Below are positions 44,608 through 54,196 of a stretch of 64,000 nucleotides of DNA, piece by piece (within the stretch, counting starts at the first letter, position 1; each line of letters begins with the position of its first letter). Source of the DNA: Phenylobacterium immobile (ATCC 35973) (GTDB lineage Bacteria > Pseudomonadota > Alphaproteobacteria > Caulobacterales > Caulobacteraceae); NCBI RefSeq assembly GCF_001375595.1, contig NZ_CVJQ01000001.1:2259001-2323000 (forward strand), in the 5' to 3' direction. The notes under the pieces are model-generated. The model worked only from the letters and a program-made list of their open reading frames with translations, was not told the origin of the DNA and did not search any database. The translations under genes and the position numbers were made by a program.

Positions 44608-46109
44608 GCGGAAGGCTCGCCGAGGAGCCCGCTGCCGCGGCCGACAAAGTTCGGCACGCCGCGCAGCACGCCTTGGAACTGCACAAGCGGCTCGCCCAGG
44701 GTCAGTCCGCTGTCGCCGATGTTGAACTCGCGGATGGTCTTCTCGTGCTCGCCGGACCGCTTCTTGATCACGGAGACCGCCCGGCGAACATTGCCGAGGG
44801 CCTCGAAGTAACGCAGCAGGATGACGGTGTCGGCGAGGTAGGTGACATCGATGGGCGCCTTCATTTCGCCGACCAGACCGTGCTGGGCGACGGTCAGGAA
44901 GGTCGAGGCGCCCTGCCGGTTCAGGTACTGCAGCAGTTCGTGGATGTGCAGGACGAGGAACTGCTCCTGCGGCATGGCCGCCTGGTAGCCGTTGAGGCTG
45001 TCGATCATCACCGTCTGGATCTTCTGTTCCCCGACGCAGGCGCGCACGCGGCTGGCGAACTCGCCCGGTGAAAGTTCGGCCGCGTCGATCTGCTCGATGA
45101 TGAGGTCGCCGCCCGCCTGCATCGCCCGCAGATCGAAACCCAGGCCCAACATCCGGTCGTAGAGCAGCCCCAGTTCCTCGTCGAAGATGAACAGCGCGGC
45201 CTTTTCGCCGCGACGCACGGCGGCTACCGCAAAGGCGATGGCGAACAGCGATTTACCCGTGCCCGCCGGGCCGAGGATCAGGGCGCTGGAGCCGCGCTCG
45301 ATGCCGCCGCCCAGCAAGGCGTCAAGCTCGGTCACCCCGCTGGAGACCGGCGTGCGGAGGAAGCTCGAACGGTGCTCTGACGCGACGATGCGCGGATAGA
45401 CCTCCAGCCCGCCGGTCTTGATCGTGAAGTCGTGATAGCCGCCGCGGAACCGGCGCCCACGATATTTGATCACCCGCACGCGCCGGCGCTCGGCGCCATA
45501 TTCCGGGGCCAGCTCCTGAAGCTCAATCACCCCGTGGGCGACGCTGTGGACCGTCTTGTCGTTCACGTCCGTGGTCTGGTCGTCGAGCAGGATGACGGTG
45601 GCGCCATGCTTGGCGAAGTAGTGCTTCAGGGCCAGGACCTGGCGCCGGTAGCGCAACGAACTCTGCGCCAGCAGCCGGATTTCCGAGAGGCTGTCGATGA
45701 CCACCCGGCGCGGTCGCTTCGCCTCGACGGACTCGAAGATCAGCCGCGTGGTTTCGCCGAGTTCGAGGTCTGAGGAATAGAGCAGACTCTGTTGTTGCTG
45801 CTCGTCGAGCAGACTCTCGGGCGGCACGAGTTCGAAGATGTCGACGCCGTCCAGGGACCACCCATGGGAACGCGCCGTCGCGCGCAGTTCATCCTCGGTC
45901 TCCGACAGGGTGACATAGAGCGCCGGTTCGCCAAGACGCGCCCCTTCCAGCAGGAAACTCATGGCCGCCGTGGTCTTGCCTGTGCCTGGAGCGCCTTCCA
46001 GCAGATAGACCCGATCGCGCTCCAATCCTCCGGCCAGGATATCGTCCAGGCCTTCGATGCCGAATCCGGCCTGCTGAGTGGTCGCTTGTCCCTGGTCGGC
46101 CATGGTCAT
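44604..46109 (-). CDS. KaiC-like double-domain RecA/RAD55 ATPase
   Basis: A 501-residue protein with two RecA-like modules. Walker A motifs are GAPGTGKTT (residues 39-47) and GPAGTGKSL (280-288); Walker B are RVVIDSLSE (Asp139) and TVMIDSLNG (Asp370). Acidic residues follow each first strand (TLSETEDE and IFDEELGLL) as in KaiC. By alignment on DTVILLRY, the pair matching the KaiC S431/T432 phosphosites is Thr423-Tyr424, so dual Ser/Thr autophosphorylation may be altered. KaiA and KaiB are absent nearby. It is coupled to the hybrid kinase, a common KaiC-like/kinase pairing in proteobacteria. Confidence 0.92.
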   Translation of the reverse strand: MTMADQGQATTQQAGFGIEGLDDILAGGLERDRVYLLEGAPGTGKTTAAMSFLLEGARLGEPALYVTLSETEDELRATARSHGWSLDGVDIFELVPPESLLDEQQQQSLLYSSDLELGETTRLIFESVEAKRPRRVVIDSLSEIRLLAQSSLRYRRQVLALKHYFAKHGATVILLDDQTTDVNDKTVHSVAHGVIELQELAPEYGAERRRVRVIKYRGRRFRGGYHDFTIKTGGLEVYPRIVASEHRSSFLRTPVSSGVTELDALLGGGIERGSSALILGPAGTGKSLFAIAFAVAAVRRGEKAALFIFDEELGLLYDRMLGLGFDLRAMQAGGDLIIEQIDAAELSPGEFASRVRACVGEQKIQTVMIDSLNGYQAAMPQEQFLVLHIHELLQYLNRQGASTFLTVAQHGLVGEMKAPIDVTYLADTVILLRYFEALGNVRRAVSVIKKRSGEHEKTIREFNIGDSGLTLGEPLVQFQGVLRGVPNFVGRGSGLLGEPSA

Positions 46110-46292
46110 CCACGCGTTTTGAGCTGGGCCATAAACGCCAACCGCAGGCTTTGGTTACATGCGACCCGCACCGCCGACAGGTCAGGCATAGGTCACAACG
46201 AACTCTGGAACCCGACCCGGGATCGATTCTGCGCTTGTGCGATGGCTCAGCTTGACGACCATGGCGCCAGCCTCGCTGCGGAGTCCTGTCCG

Positions 46293-46757
46293 ATGACCCT
46301 CTACCTCCTTGCCCTCGCCATGGGCGTCATCGCGGGACTGCGCGCGATGACGGCGCCGGCCGCCGTCAGTTGGGCCGCCTACCTGGGCGTCCTCCCCCTG
46401 GCGGGGACGCCGCTGAGCTTTCTGGGGGCGCTGCCGAGCGTCATCATCTTCAGTCTCCTGGCCGTCGCCGAACTCGTCAGCGACCAGTCGCCGAAGACAC
46501 CGAGTCGGAAGGTCCCGCCGCAGTTCATCACCCGGATCGTTACGGGCGCGCTCAGCGGCGCGGCCTTCGGCGTGGTCGCCGGATCGCTCGCCTTCGGCCT
46601 CGCCGCCGGAGTGGTGGGCGCGGTGATCGGCACGCTGGGCGGCGCAGAGATCCGCGGACGCCTGACGCGGGCCTTTGGCCGCGACCTGCCCGCCGGTCTC
46701 CTGGAGGACGTCGTCGCCGTCGGCGGCGCAGCGCTGATCATCCTGCTGGCCCGATGA
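46293..46757 (+). CDS. DUF4126-type membrane protein
   Basis: A 154-residue protein with four or five hydrophobic helices and the conserved start LALAMGVIAGLRAMTAPAAVSW and the GRDLPAGLLEDVVAVGGAA end typical of DUF4126. No biochemical role is established. The ATG at 46293 has GGAG nine bases upstream; an ATG at 46242 would add 17 residues. It is divergent from the KaiC-like gene across 183 bases and overlaps the oxidoreductase start by four bases (ATGA), which links it to redox chemistry. Confidence 0.8.
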   Translation: MTLYLLALAMGVIAGLRAMTAPAAVSWAAYLGVLPLAGTPLSFLGALPSVIIFSLLAVAELVSDQSPKTPSRKVPPQFITRIVTGALSGAAFGVVAGSLAFGLAAGVVGAVIGTLGGAEIRGRLTRAFGRDLPAGLLEDVVAVGGAALIILLAR

Positions 46758-48142
46758 GCGCGGCTTCCGAAGTCTTCGACGCGATCATCGTCGGCGCGGG
46801 TCAGGCCGGCCCGCCCCTCGCTCAGCGTCTGTGCGCCGCCGGAATGCGCGTTGCGCTGATCGAGCGCGGCCGGTTCGGCGGCACCTGCGTCAACACCGGC
46901 TGCATGCCCACCAAGGCGCTGATCGCCTCGGCCCACGCCGCCCACATCGCCCGCCGCGCGGCCGACTTCGGCGTGCGCCTGTCCGGCGAGGTCGGCGTCG
47001 ACCTGGCCGCGGTGATGGCCCGCAAAGACGCTATCGTGGCGCGCGCCGCGAGTGGCGTGGAGCAATCGCTGCGCGCGCTTGAAGGCTGCACGGTGTTGAC
47101 CGGCCAGGCTAGCTTCGAGGGCCCGAAGACTTTGCGCGTCGGCGATGCGACGCTAAGCGCCGAGCAGATCTTCCTGAATGTTGGCGGCCGCGCCCTCGTG
47201 CCCGACATGCCGGGCGTGAGCGACGTTCCCGTGCTCAACAACAGCAGCATCATGGCCCTGGCCGAAACGCCCCGGCATCTGGTGGTGGTCGGCGGCAGCT
47301 ACGTCGGACTGGAATTCGCCCAGATGTTCCGGCGCTTCGGCGCCGAGGTCACGGTCGTGGAAAAGGGCCCGCGGGTCATCGGCCGGGAGGACGAGGAGAT
47401 CTCGGCCGCCGTCCAGGCCGCACTCGAAGCCGACGGCGTCGTCTTCCGCACCCATGCCGAGTGCATCCGGTTTGCGCCCCATGCCGATGGCGTGGCGGTC
47501 GGCGTCGATTGCCGCGAGGGCGCGCCCGAGGTGGTCGGCAGCCACGTCCTGCTGGCCGTGGGCCGCCGGCCGAACACCGACGACCTGAACCTGGAAGCGG
47601 CGGGAATCGCCGTGGACGGCCGCGGCTACATCCAGGTCAACGACCGGCTGGAGGCCAGCGCGGCCGGGATCTGGGCGCTCGGCGACTGCAACGGCCGCGG
47701 CGCCTTCACCCACACCGCCTACAACGACTTCGAGATCGTCGCGGCCAATCTCCTGGACGGGGCCGACCGCAAGGTCACCGACCGGATCGAGACCTACGCC
47801 CTGTTCACCGACCCGCCCCTGGGCCGCGTCGGCCTGAGCGAGGCCCAGGCCCGCGCGGCCGGCTGCGCCGTCTCCGTGGCGACGCGGCCCATGACGCGGG
47901 TCGGCCGGGCCATCGAAAAGGGCGAGACCCAGGGCCTCATGAAACTCGTCGCCGACCAGACCACCGGAACGATCCTGGGCGCGGCGATCCTCGGCGTCGG
48001 CGGCGACGAGGCGATCCACGCTATCGTCGACCTGATGGCCGCTGGCGCGACGGCGGAGCGGCTGGCCCAGACGGTGCACATCCATCCAACGGTCGCGGAA
48101 CTCTTGCCGACCCTGGCCGGCGGACTGCGGTCCGCGGACTGA
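46754..48142 (+). CDS. FAD-dependent pyridine-nucleotide disulfide oxidoreductase (lipoamide dehydrogenase/mercuric reductase-like)
   Basis: A 462-residue flavoprotein. FDAIIVGAGQAGPPLAQRL binds FAD, GRFGGTCVNTGCMPTKALI carries the redox-active CVNTGC disulfide, LVVVGGSYVGLEFAQMF is the NAD(P) loop, ALGDCNGRGAFTH the second FAD contact and VHIHPTVAELLPTL the C-terminal His/Glu active-site pair. It lacks the N-terminal metal-binding domain and C-terminal cysteine pair of true MerA, and no mer genes are near. It forms a coupled pair with the DUF4126 gene. The substrate disulfide is unknown. Confidence 0.9.
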   Translation: MSAASEVFDAIIVGAGQAGPPLAQRLCAAGMRVALIERGRFGGTCVNTGCMPTKALIASAHAAHIARRAADFGVRLSGEVGVDLAAVMARKDAIVARAASGVEQSLRALEGCTVLTGQASFEGPKTLRVGDATLSAEQIFLNVGGRALVPDMPGVSDVPVLNNSSIMALAETPRHLVVVGGSYVGLEFAQMFRRFGAEVTVVEKGPRVIGREDEEISAAVQAALEADGVVFRTHAECIRFAPHADGVAVGVDCREGAPEVVGSHVLLAVGRRPNTDDLNLEAAGIAVDGRGYIQVNDRLEASAAGIWALGDCNGRGAFTHTAYNDFEIVAANLLDGADRKVTDRIETYALFTDPPLGRVGLSEAQARAAGCAVSVATRPMTRVGRAIEKGETQGLMKLVADQTTGTILGAAILGVGGDEAIHAIVDLMAAGATAERLAQTVHIHPTVAELLPTLAGGLRSAD

Positions 48143-48219
48143 TATTTCGTCGCGGCCACGCTTGCGGAACCGGACAGGCCCATCGCTCGCTCTCCCCTCG
48201 TTCAGGGTTGGAGGCGAGC

Positions 48220-48711
48220 ATGCAGATTGCGGATGAAGTTCAGGATCGGGTGAGCGAGAGCCTGAACGCAGGCCACCGGAGCGCCAGCCATGTGGCGCTG
48301 GGCGTGGCGGTCTGCGTGGCGCTGATCGGCGTGACCGCGGGCCTGTCCATCGCCCGGCCACAGCCCGTCGCGCCCGGCGCGAAGCCGGATCGGCATCCGC
48401 TGATGCGGGCGGTCTGGCCGTCGCTATTCTCGGTCGCGACCCTGGCGGCCTTGCGGGTTTGGAACGCCCCTTCCGGACCTGCGCGCACCCGGGCCCTGGC
48501 CTGGTGGGGGGCGCTGCAGGCGTCCAACATGGCGGTGACCGTGTGGCGGCCGCGCGACCGCAACGCCCAGGTGGTCGCCGCGGTGGCGACAGCCGCCCTG
48601 ACGACCGTCTATGCCCGGGCGGCGTCCTATGTCGATCCAAAGGCGGCGGCGCTGAGCGCGCCGACGGGCTTCACCGGCTTGGCGGCCCTGGCGGCGACGC
48701 CGCCGCACTAG
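48220..48711 (+). CDS. Small membrane protein resembling the TspO/MBR family
   Basis: A 163-residue protein with four or five hydrophobic helices. RPQPVAPGAKPDRHPLMRAV and the following VWPSLFSVATLAALRVW, then ALAWWGALQASNMAVTVWRP and SYVDPKAAALSAPTGFTGLA, follow the spacing of TspO/MBR proteins (proline-rich loop, tryptophans, late P-x-A-A-x-L-x-x-P). TspO proteins bind porphyrins and affect oxidative-stress signalling. The match is partial: key tryptophans shift, so the call is moderate. GGTTGGAGGCGAGC precedes the ATG. It converges on ftsA with a six-base gap. Confidence 0.55.
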   Translation: MQIADEVQDRVSESLNAGHRSASHVALGVAVCVALIGVTAGLSIARPQPVAPGAKPDRHPLMRAVWPSLFSVATLAALRVWNAPSGPARTRALAWWGALQASNMAVTVWRPRDRNAQVVAAVATAALTTVYARAASYVDPKAAALSAPTGFTGLAALAATPPH

Positions 48712-48717
48712 TCGGAC

Positions 48718-50085
48718 TCAGAGGTTCTCGCGCAGCCAGGCGGCGGCCTTGGCGACCGGGTTGGCGCGCGGGTCGAGCGGTTCGCGGCGCAGCTTGGCCG
48801 AGGCCAGGGCCTTGGCGGAGACCGCCTCGCGTGGGCCGAAGGCCGCGCGGTGCAAGACGCCGGCGGCGGCGGTGAAGGCCGGGCCGGAGGCGGCGTCAGC
48901 CAAGTGCGGCACCCGGCGCGGACGGCCCAGGCGCACCGGACGGTCAAACACCCGCACCGCCACTTCACGCACACCGGCCAATTGGCTCGCGCCGCCGGTC
49001 AGGACCAGGCCCGCGCCGGCTTCGACAGGGGCGCCCGACGCCCTTAGGCGATCCCGCAGCAACTCCAGGGTTTCTTCCACGCGAGGGGCGATGATGCCCT
49101 TCAGCAGCGAACGCGGCGCAACCACCGGGCCCGCGCCAGGATCGTCGCCGCGCGGCGGCGCCTCGATCATCTCGCGGTCCTCGTTGGCCGAGGCGATGGC
49201 CGAGCCGTGCAACGTCTTGATACGCTCAGCGCCGGCGATGGAGGTGGAAAGCCCGCGGGCGATATCCTGCGTCACGTGGCCGCCACCGACCGGGACGGTC
49301 TCGACGTGGACGAGGGACCCGCCGGTGAACACCGCCGCCGACGTCGAGCCGCCGCCCATGTCGATGCAGATGGCGCCCAAGTCCATCTCGTCTTCTTCCA
49401 GCGCGGCGAGCGCCGAGACGAAGGGCGCGGCGACAACGCCTTCGAACTGCAGGTGGGCGCGCTCGACGCAGGCGCCGAGGGTCTGGAACACAGCCTCGGA
49501 GACCGACACGACCAGAAGCTCGACGCCCAGGGTGCGGCCGAACATGGCGCGCGGATCCTTGACCCCGTTCTGGCCGTCCACCGACCAGGAGATCGGCAGG
49601 ATGTGGGCGGCGCGGCGACCGGCGAGCTTGAAGGGGCCGAGCGCCTGCTGAATGGCCCTGACCAGGTCGTTGTCGTTGATCGGCCGCGCGCCGATGGAGA
49701 CGCGGCCGGCGATACGGTGGCTGGCCAACTGGCCGCCGGCGGTGGCGACGGTGACGCCCTGCACGCGGACGCCGGCGACGTTCTCGGCGCGCTCCACGGC
49801 TTGAGCGATCGCGGACGACGCCTCGTCCAGGTTGACAATGGCCCCGCCGCGCACGCCGCGCGACTGCACATAACCCACCCCGGCGGTGGTCAAGGTCCGG
49901 TCGCCCTTACGGACGCCCTCAGGCTTCATGATGAAGCAGGTGACCTTGGACGCGCCCAGGTCGACGGCGGCGACGACCTGCTGGCGCACCAGCGCCGATT
50001 TCAGCGCATCACGGCTGTCGCGCTTGTCAGCGGCGAGCTGGCGGTCGCTGAGCCTGTCTTCCGGGCGAATCTGCATCTGCAGCAT
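48718..50085 (-). CDS. ftsA: Cell division protein FtsA
   Basis: A 455-residue actin-like protein. The phosphate-binding VAAVDLGASKVTCF, the SHRIAGRVSIGARP 1C-domain segment, IDMGGGSTSAAVF and GLVLTGGASQLAGV are typical; the C-terminal VAKAAAWLRENL is the amphipathic membrane-targeting helix. FtsA anchors FtsZ and recruits the divisome. It starts 25 bases after the ftsQ stop. Its downstream partner here is not ftsZ but a convergent membrane-protein gene, so FtsA and FtsZ are not co-transcribed. Confidence 0.97.
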   Translation of the reverse strand: MLQMQIRPEDRLSDRQLAADKRDSRDALKSALVRQQVVAAVDLGASKVTCFIMKPEGVRKGDRTLTTAGVGYVQSRGVRGGAIVNLDEASSAIAQAVERAENVAGVRVQGVTVATAGGQLASHRIAGRVSIGARPINDNDLVRAIQQALGPFKLAGRRAAHILPISWSVDGQNGVKDPRAMFGRTLGVELLVVSVSEAVFQTLGACVERAHLQFEGVVAAPFVSALAALEEDEMDLGAICIDMGGGSTSAAVFTGGSLVHVETVPVGGGHVTQDIARGLSTSIAGAERIKTLHGSAIASANEDREMIEAPPRGDDPGAGPVVAPRSLLKGIIAPRVEETLELLRDRLRASGAPVEAGAGLVLTGGASQLAGVREVAVRVFDRPVRLGRPRRVPHLADAASGPAFTAAAGVLHRAAFGPREAVSAKALASAKLRREPLDPRANPVAKAAAWLRENL

Positions 50086-50110
50086 GTTACGTGCTTTGCC
50101 CCAAAAATTC

Positions 50111-50950
50111 TCAGGTCCCGGCCGTTTTCGGCTCGGGTGGAAGCTCGGCGCCCTTGGGGCGCACAGCGGTCACATCCGGGTTGCGCAGGTCGACGCGATC
50201 GAAGCCCACCGCCATCAGGTGCGTGCGGCGGTCGAGCGCCTCCAGGCGCATCAGGGCGTCCTCTTCGCCGACCGCCGGGAGCTGGATCAGCGCGCCGTCC
50301 TTCAGGCGCAGATCCCAGCGGCGGTCGTCGACGCGGACGAAGGCCTCCAGGCGTTGCATGAGCTGCGGGCGCTGGGCGATCAGGGGCAGGATCTGCGGCG
50401 CATTGGCCGCCCCGCCCTCGCCAACCACCAGCGGCAGTTGCGGGAAAAGCGCGGCGTTCGCCTCGGGGATCACCCGGCCCTTCTCGTCGATCACCATAAT
50501 GCGGCCGCCCCTTTGCCAGACGGCGAGCTGCTTCCGCTCGGTCACCGAGAGGACCAGGGTGTCGGGCAGGAGACGCACGACCTTGGCGTCCTCGACCCAG
50601 CCGACCTTCTCGACGTCAGCGCGCACCTGGTCGAGGTTGAGGCCCAGGATCGGCTGGTTGCGCTTGACGCCGGTCGCCTCGACGATGTCCGGCGTGGCCA
50701 TGGCCGACGCGCCTTCGACGTGGACAGTCGTCAGACGAAAGCCTGCCTCGCCCATCTTGGCGTCGGCGCCCATGGCGATCGTACCGATAATGCGCTGGCC
50801 CCGTCCGCCCGTCGCCAGCACCGCGACCATGGCCAGCGCCAGCACGCCGGCCGCGGCGGCGAGGATCAATTTGGGAGAGGCGTGCGAAGGCGCGTGGCCC
50901 GCGCGTGAGGCTTTGCCGCTAGGAGGCGCTTTTGCTTGAGGTTTCGCCAT
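50111..50950 (-). CDS. ftsQ: Cell division protein FtsQ
   Basis: A 279-residue single-pass protein: a basic N-terminus, one membrane helix ([20 protein letters not shown]), a POTRA domain ([20 protein letters not shown] then [36 protein letters not shown]) and the FtsQ beta domain. It links the divisome to septal synthases. The ATG at 50948-50950 is used; the gene begins inside ddl, overlapping it by 32 bases, and the frame is open 12 codons further up. Confidence 0.93.
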   Translation of the reverse strand: MAKPQAKAPPSGKASRAGHAPSHASPKLILAAAAGVLALAMVAVLATGGRGQRIIGTIAMGADAKMGEAGFRLTTVHVEGASAMATPDIVEATGVKRNQPILGLNLDQVRADVEKVGWVEDAKVVRLLPDTLVLSVTERKQLAVWQRGGRIMVIDEKGRVIPEANAALFPQLPLVVGEGGAANAPQILPLIAQRPQLMQRLEAFVRVDDRRWDLRLKDGALIQLPAVGEEDALMRLEALDRRTHLMAVGFDRVDLRNPDVTAVRPKGAELPPEPKTAGT

Positions 50951-51902
50951 CCTTGGCGATCCCCCGCGGCCCCCGGGCATAGGCATCCTCCGTTATCCAA
51001 AGCACCAGCTGATCGAAGCCCATCCCCTGGAGGGCCGCCTGCTCTGGAACGAGGGAGGTCGGCGTCATGCCCGGTTGGGTGTTGACCTCCAGAAGGACCA
51101 GATTGTCGTTAACGTCGTCATAACGCAGGTCGGATCGTGTGGCGCCGCGACACCCTAGCGCAGCGTGCGCCAGCTCCGACAGGCGCAGCGCCTCAGCGAA
51201 GACGTGAGGCGGCAGCTTGGCGGGCAGGACATGCTGGGAGCCGCCCTCTCCGTACTTGGCCTCATAGTCGTAGAAGCCGCTGGCCGGAAAGATCTCGGTG
51301 ACGGTCATGGCCTTGCCGTCCATCACGCCGACGGCCAGCTCCTTGCCGGCGATGTAGGGCTCGACCAGCACCTCCTCGCCCATGCTCCACCCCGGCGCGG
51401 CGATCTCCTGCGGCGGGCGGTTCGCGCCCTCCATGACGATGAACACGCCGACCGATGAACCCTCGGCGTTCGGCTTGACCACATAGGGGGGCGCCATGAC
51501 GTGGTCGCGGGCGACCTCGTGGCGGTTGAAGAGGCCGCCGCCAGGTACGCGCACGCCGGCCGCGGCCAGCACCGCCTTGGCCTTGGTCTTGTCCATGGCC
51601 AAGGCCGAGGCGAGAACGCCGGAGTGGGTGTAGCGCACGCCCAGCGTCTCCAGCACGCCCTGGACGACGCCGTCCTCGCCCCACTCGCCGTGCAGGGCGT
51701 TGAAACAGAGGTCCGGTTTGATGGCGGTCAGCTGCTGGGCGAGATCGCGGCCGGCGTCGATGCGGCTGACTTGCGCGCCCAGGCGCTCCAGGGCCTCGGC
51801 GCAGGCGCGGCCGGACACCAGGCTGACCTCGCGCTCGGCGGACAGCCCGCCCATCAACACCGCCACATGTCGGCCAGCTAGGGGCTGGGAAACTTCGGTC
51901 AC
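50919..51902 (-). CDS. ddl: D-alanine-D-alanine ligase
   Basis: A 327-residue ATP-grasp enzyme. N-terminal [20 protein letters not shown], then [20 protein letters not shown], the ATP-grasp [14 protein letters not shown] and [17 protein letters not shown], and the C-terminal [17 protein letters not shown] metal site. It makes D-Ala-D-Ala for the murein pentapeptide. The GTG at 51900-51902 with AGGA seven bases before it is preferred over the open 27-codon extension. It follows the M28 peptidase by 16 bases and overlaps ftsQ. Confidence 0.95.
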   Translation of the reverse strand: MTEVSQPLAGRHVAVLMGGLSAEREVSLVSGRACAEALERLGAQVSRIDAGRDLAQQLTAIKPDLCFNALHGEWGEDGVVQGVLETLGVRYTHSGVLASALAMDKTKAKAVLAAAGVRVPGGGLFNRHEVARDHVMAPPYVVKPNAEGSSVGVFIVMEGANRPPQEIAAPGWSMGEEVLVEPYIAGKELAVGVMDGKAMTVTEIFPASGFYDYEAKYGEGGSQHVLPAKLPPHVFAEALRLSELAHAALGCRGATRSDLRYDDVNDNLVLLEVNTQPGMTPTSLVPEQAALQGMGFDQLVLWITEDAYARGPRGIAKDGETSSKSAS

Positions 51903-51918
51903 AAGAATTCCTGTCTCA

Positions 51919-53319
51919 TCATTGGCCGGTGCTGACCGGCCTGTCATTGGACTTGAAGACGATGTCGCCGCCCGCCGCGACATAGAGGAAGGCCGCCCAG
52001 ACCGCCACGTTCTGGGCCAGGTCGCCGGGATCGACCTTGTCGAGGGTGTCGTCGTCGGAGTGGTGCAGGTCGAAGTAGCGGTTCATGTCCTGGCTGAAGT
52101 CGACGAAGGGCGCACCCAGCTCGATCAGCGGTTGCACGTCGGCGCCGCCGAATTGCGGCGGCGCGCGGTCGACCATCACCCGCAACGGCTGCACGGCGGC
52201 GGCGAAGGCGCGGATATGCGGATGATCCAGCACCAGGGCCGGTACGGCGACGCGCCAGATGCGGCCGGCGCCGGAATCGCTCTCGCCGACGACGATCATC
52301 TTTGAACGCGCCTCGATGGCGTGCTGCTTGGCATAGGCTCCGCCCGATCCGCCCTGCTCCTCCGACCCCCACATCACGACCCGGATGGTTCGCCGCAGCG
52401 GGCCCTGGCTGGCGGCGACCTTCGCCGCGGCGGTGGTGATGGCGACGCCGGCGGCGTCGTCCACCGCGCCGTCGCCGACGTCCCAGCTGTCGAGGTGTCC
52501 GCCGATGACGATCACCTCGTCGGGCGCCCCGATCCCGGGGATGTCGCCCGAAACATTCCAGCCGGGGACGTCGGTCCGATAGGTCGAGGTCATGCGCAGA
52601 CGCACCGTCACCGGTTTGCCGCGTGCGGCCATGCGTTCGAGCAATTCAGCGTCGGCGGGCGCCAGTGCGGCGGCCGGGATCTCGCCCGGCGACGCCGCGC
52701 CCGTGTGCGGCAGGCGAGTGTCGTCGGTGGACAGTGAGCGCACCAGGTAGCCGACGGCGCCGCGGCGGGCCGCCTCGAAGGGACCGCGCGTGCGCTGGGC
52801 GTTCAAGGCGCCGTAGCCCGACCCGTCTTGCGTGCGCGGCATCCGCTGGGTGACCACGGCGATCTTGCCCTTCAAGGAGCCGAGCGGCGCGTCCAGCAGG
52901 CCCTGATAGGAGGGGAAGACGATGATCTCGGCGCTCAGTCCGTCCTTCGGCGTCGAGGTTGAACGGCCCAGGCCCAGGATAGCGAGCTTCTGCGGAAAAG
53001 GCCCGATGATCTCCGCGCGCTCCTCGCCGCGGGTCCAAACCGCGGTGTTGAAGGTCTCGACGGTGACGTTCTTGAACCCGAGCGCCGTCAGCTTGGCGAC
53101 CGCCCAATCGCGCGCGCGCGTCATCGCCGGCGAACCGACCGGCCGCGCGCCGACCTCGGTTGTCAGGCTCTCGACCACGCCCCAGGCGGTCTGGTCGGAG
53201 AGCGCGGCGTTGCGCACGGCGCCCAGCTTCGCCGCGTTGATCTCGGCGGCCCGGCTCGGCGCCGCCATGGACACGGCCAGCAAGGCCGCCGCCAGGATCT
53301 TAAGCCACAGGCTTGCCAA
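51919..53319 (-). CDS. M28-family zinc metallopeptidase, secreted
   Basis: A 466-residue peptidase with a signal peptide ([20 protein letters not shown]). The co-catalytic zinc motifs are [20 protein letters not shown] (His, Asp) and [17 protein letters not shown] (catalytic Glu-Glu), with a late His in [15 protein letters not shown]; a PA-type insert sits before them. Such enzymes are aminopeptidases or carboxypeptidases. The start is TTG at 53317-53319, 10 bases after GGGAG and inside the end of murB (20-base overlap). The M28 peptidase is not a usual dcw member, and its tight packing between murB and ddl suggests co-expression. Confidence 0.88.
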   Translation of the reverse strand: MASLWLKILAAALLAVSMAAPSRAAEINAAKLGAVRNAALSDQTAWGVVESLTTEVGARPVGSPAMTRARDWAVAKLTALGFKNVTVETFNTAVWTRGEERAEIIGPFPQKLAILGLGRSTSTPKDGLSAEIIVFPSYQGLLDAPLGSLKGKIAVVTQRMPRTQDGSGYGALNAQRTRGPFEAARRGAVGYLVRSLSTDDTRLPHTGAASPGEIPAAALAPADAELLERMAARGKPVTVRLRMTSTYRTDVPGWNVSGDIPGIGAPDEVIVIGGHLDSWDVGDGAVDDAAGVAITTAAAKVAASQGPLRRTIRVVMWGSEEQGGSGGAYAKQHAIEARSKMIVVGESDSGAGRIWRVAVPALVLDHPHIRAFAAAVQPLRVMVDRAPPQFGGADVQPLIELGAPFVDFSQDMNRYFDLHHSDDDTLDKVDPGDLAQNVAVWAAFLYVAAGGDIVFKSNDRPVSTGQ

Positions 53320-54196
53320 TGCGCTTGATCTCCCATTCCAGCTGGACGCCGAACTGCGCCGTCACCTCGGCGCGGACAGTCTCGCCAAGGCCCTCGAGGT
53401 CGGCGGCGGTGGCTGATCCGGTGTTGATCAGGAAGTTCGAATGCAACGGCGAGAACATCGCCCCGCCGAAGGGCTTGCCCCGCCAGCCGGCCCCGTCCAC
53501 CAGTTTCCAGGCCGAATGACCCTCAGGGTTCTTGAACGTCGAACCGCCGGTCTTTTCGCGGATCGGCTGGCTCTGCTCGCGCCGCTCCGTGATGGCGCTC
53601 ATCCGCGCCTCAATGGCGGCCGGATCGTCCGGTTGGCCCTCGAACAGGCCGCCCAGGAAGATCAGCGGTTCGGCCGCGGCGCGGCCCGACTTGCGATAGC
53701 TGTACTCCATCTCGGCGTTGCTGAGCGTGATCCGCTCGCCCGCCCGCGTCAGGGCATAGGCTTCGACAAGGACATCCTTGGTCTCCGAGCCATAGCAGCC
53801 GGCGTTCATCACCAGGGCCCCGCCGATGGCGCCCGGCACGCCGCGGTAGAACTCAAGGCCGGCGATTCCAGCCCTCGCCGCCTCGCGGGCGAGAGTCGCG
53901 TCCAGCGTCGCCGCGCCCGCCGCGATCCGGTTCTCCCCCGCCGGCGTCACGTCGCCGAAGGCGCGGCCCAGGCGGATCACCACGCCGTCCACGCCGCCGT
54001 CGCGCACCAGGGTGTTGGAGCCGACGCCCAGCAGAGTGACGGGGATCGCCGGATCCAGCGCCCTCAGGAAGCCGGCGAGATCGGCCTCGTCCTTCGGCAG
54101 GAACAGAGCTTCAGCTGGCCCGCCGACCTGGAACCAGGTGAAAGGGCCCAGGGGCTCATGGCGCAGAATTTGGCCGCGGACCTCGGGCAGGATCAT
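53300..54196 (-). CDS. murB: UDP-N-acetylenolpyruvoylglucosamine reductase
   Basis: A 298-residue MurB: the FAD site [38 protein letters not shown], the substrate Tyr region MEYSYRKS, and the [10 protein letters not shown] segment with the proton-donor Ser. It reduces UDP-GlcNAc-enolpyruvate to UDP-MurNAc with NADPH. It is coupled to murC by ATGA. There is no UDP-GlcNAc enolpyruvyl transferase (murA) here. Confidence 0.96.
   Translation of the reverse strand: MILPEVRGQILRHEPLGPFTWFQVGGPAEALFLPKDEADLAGFLRALDPAIPVTLLGVGSNTLVRDGGVDGVVIRLGRAFGDVTPAGENRIAAGAATLDATLAREAARAGIAGLEFYRGVPGAIGGALVMNAGCYGSETKDVLVEAYALTRAGERITLSNAEMEYSYRKSGRAAAEPLIFLGGLFEGQPDDPAAIEARMSAITERREQSQPIREKTGGSTFKNPEGHSAWKLVDGAGWRGKPFGGAMFSPLHSNFLINTGSATAADLEGLGETVRAEVTAQFGVQLEWEIKRIGKPVA

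Noticed and set aside
42934..46109. A complete KaiABC clock
   Set aside because: No KaiA- or KaiB-like small protein is present in the flanking 10 kb, and the phosphosite pair is Thr-Tyr, so only KaiC-like is claimed.
46213..46250. GGAAC sequence upstream of DUF4126 as an EcfG promoter
   Set aside because: No CGTT at 16-17 bases downstream.
46754..48142. Mercuric reductase (merA)
   Set aside because: No N-terminal metal-binding domain, no C-terminal cysteine pair and no mer operon genes.
48177..48205. GGAAC upstream of the TspO-like gene as an EcfG promoter
   Set aside because: The -10 would be CGCT at 17 bases, a mismatch in the core.
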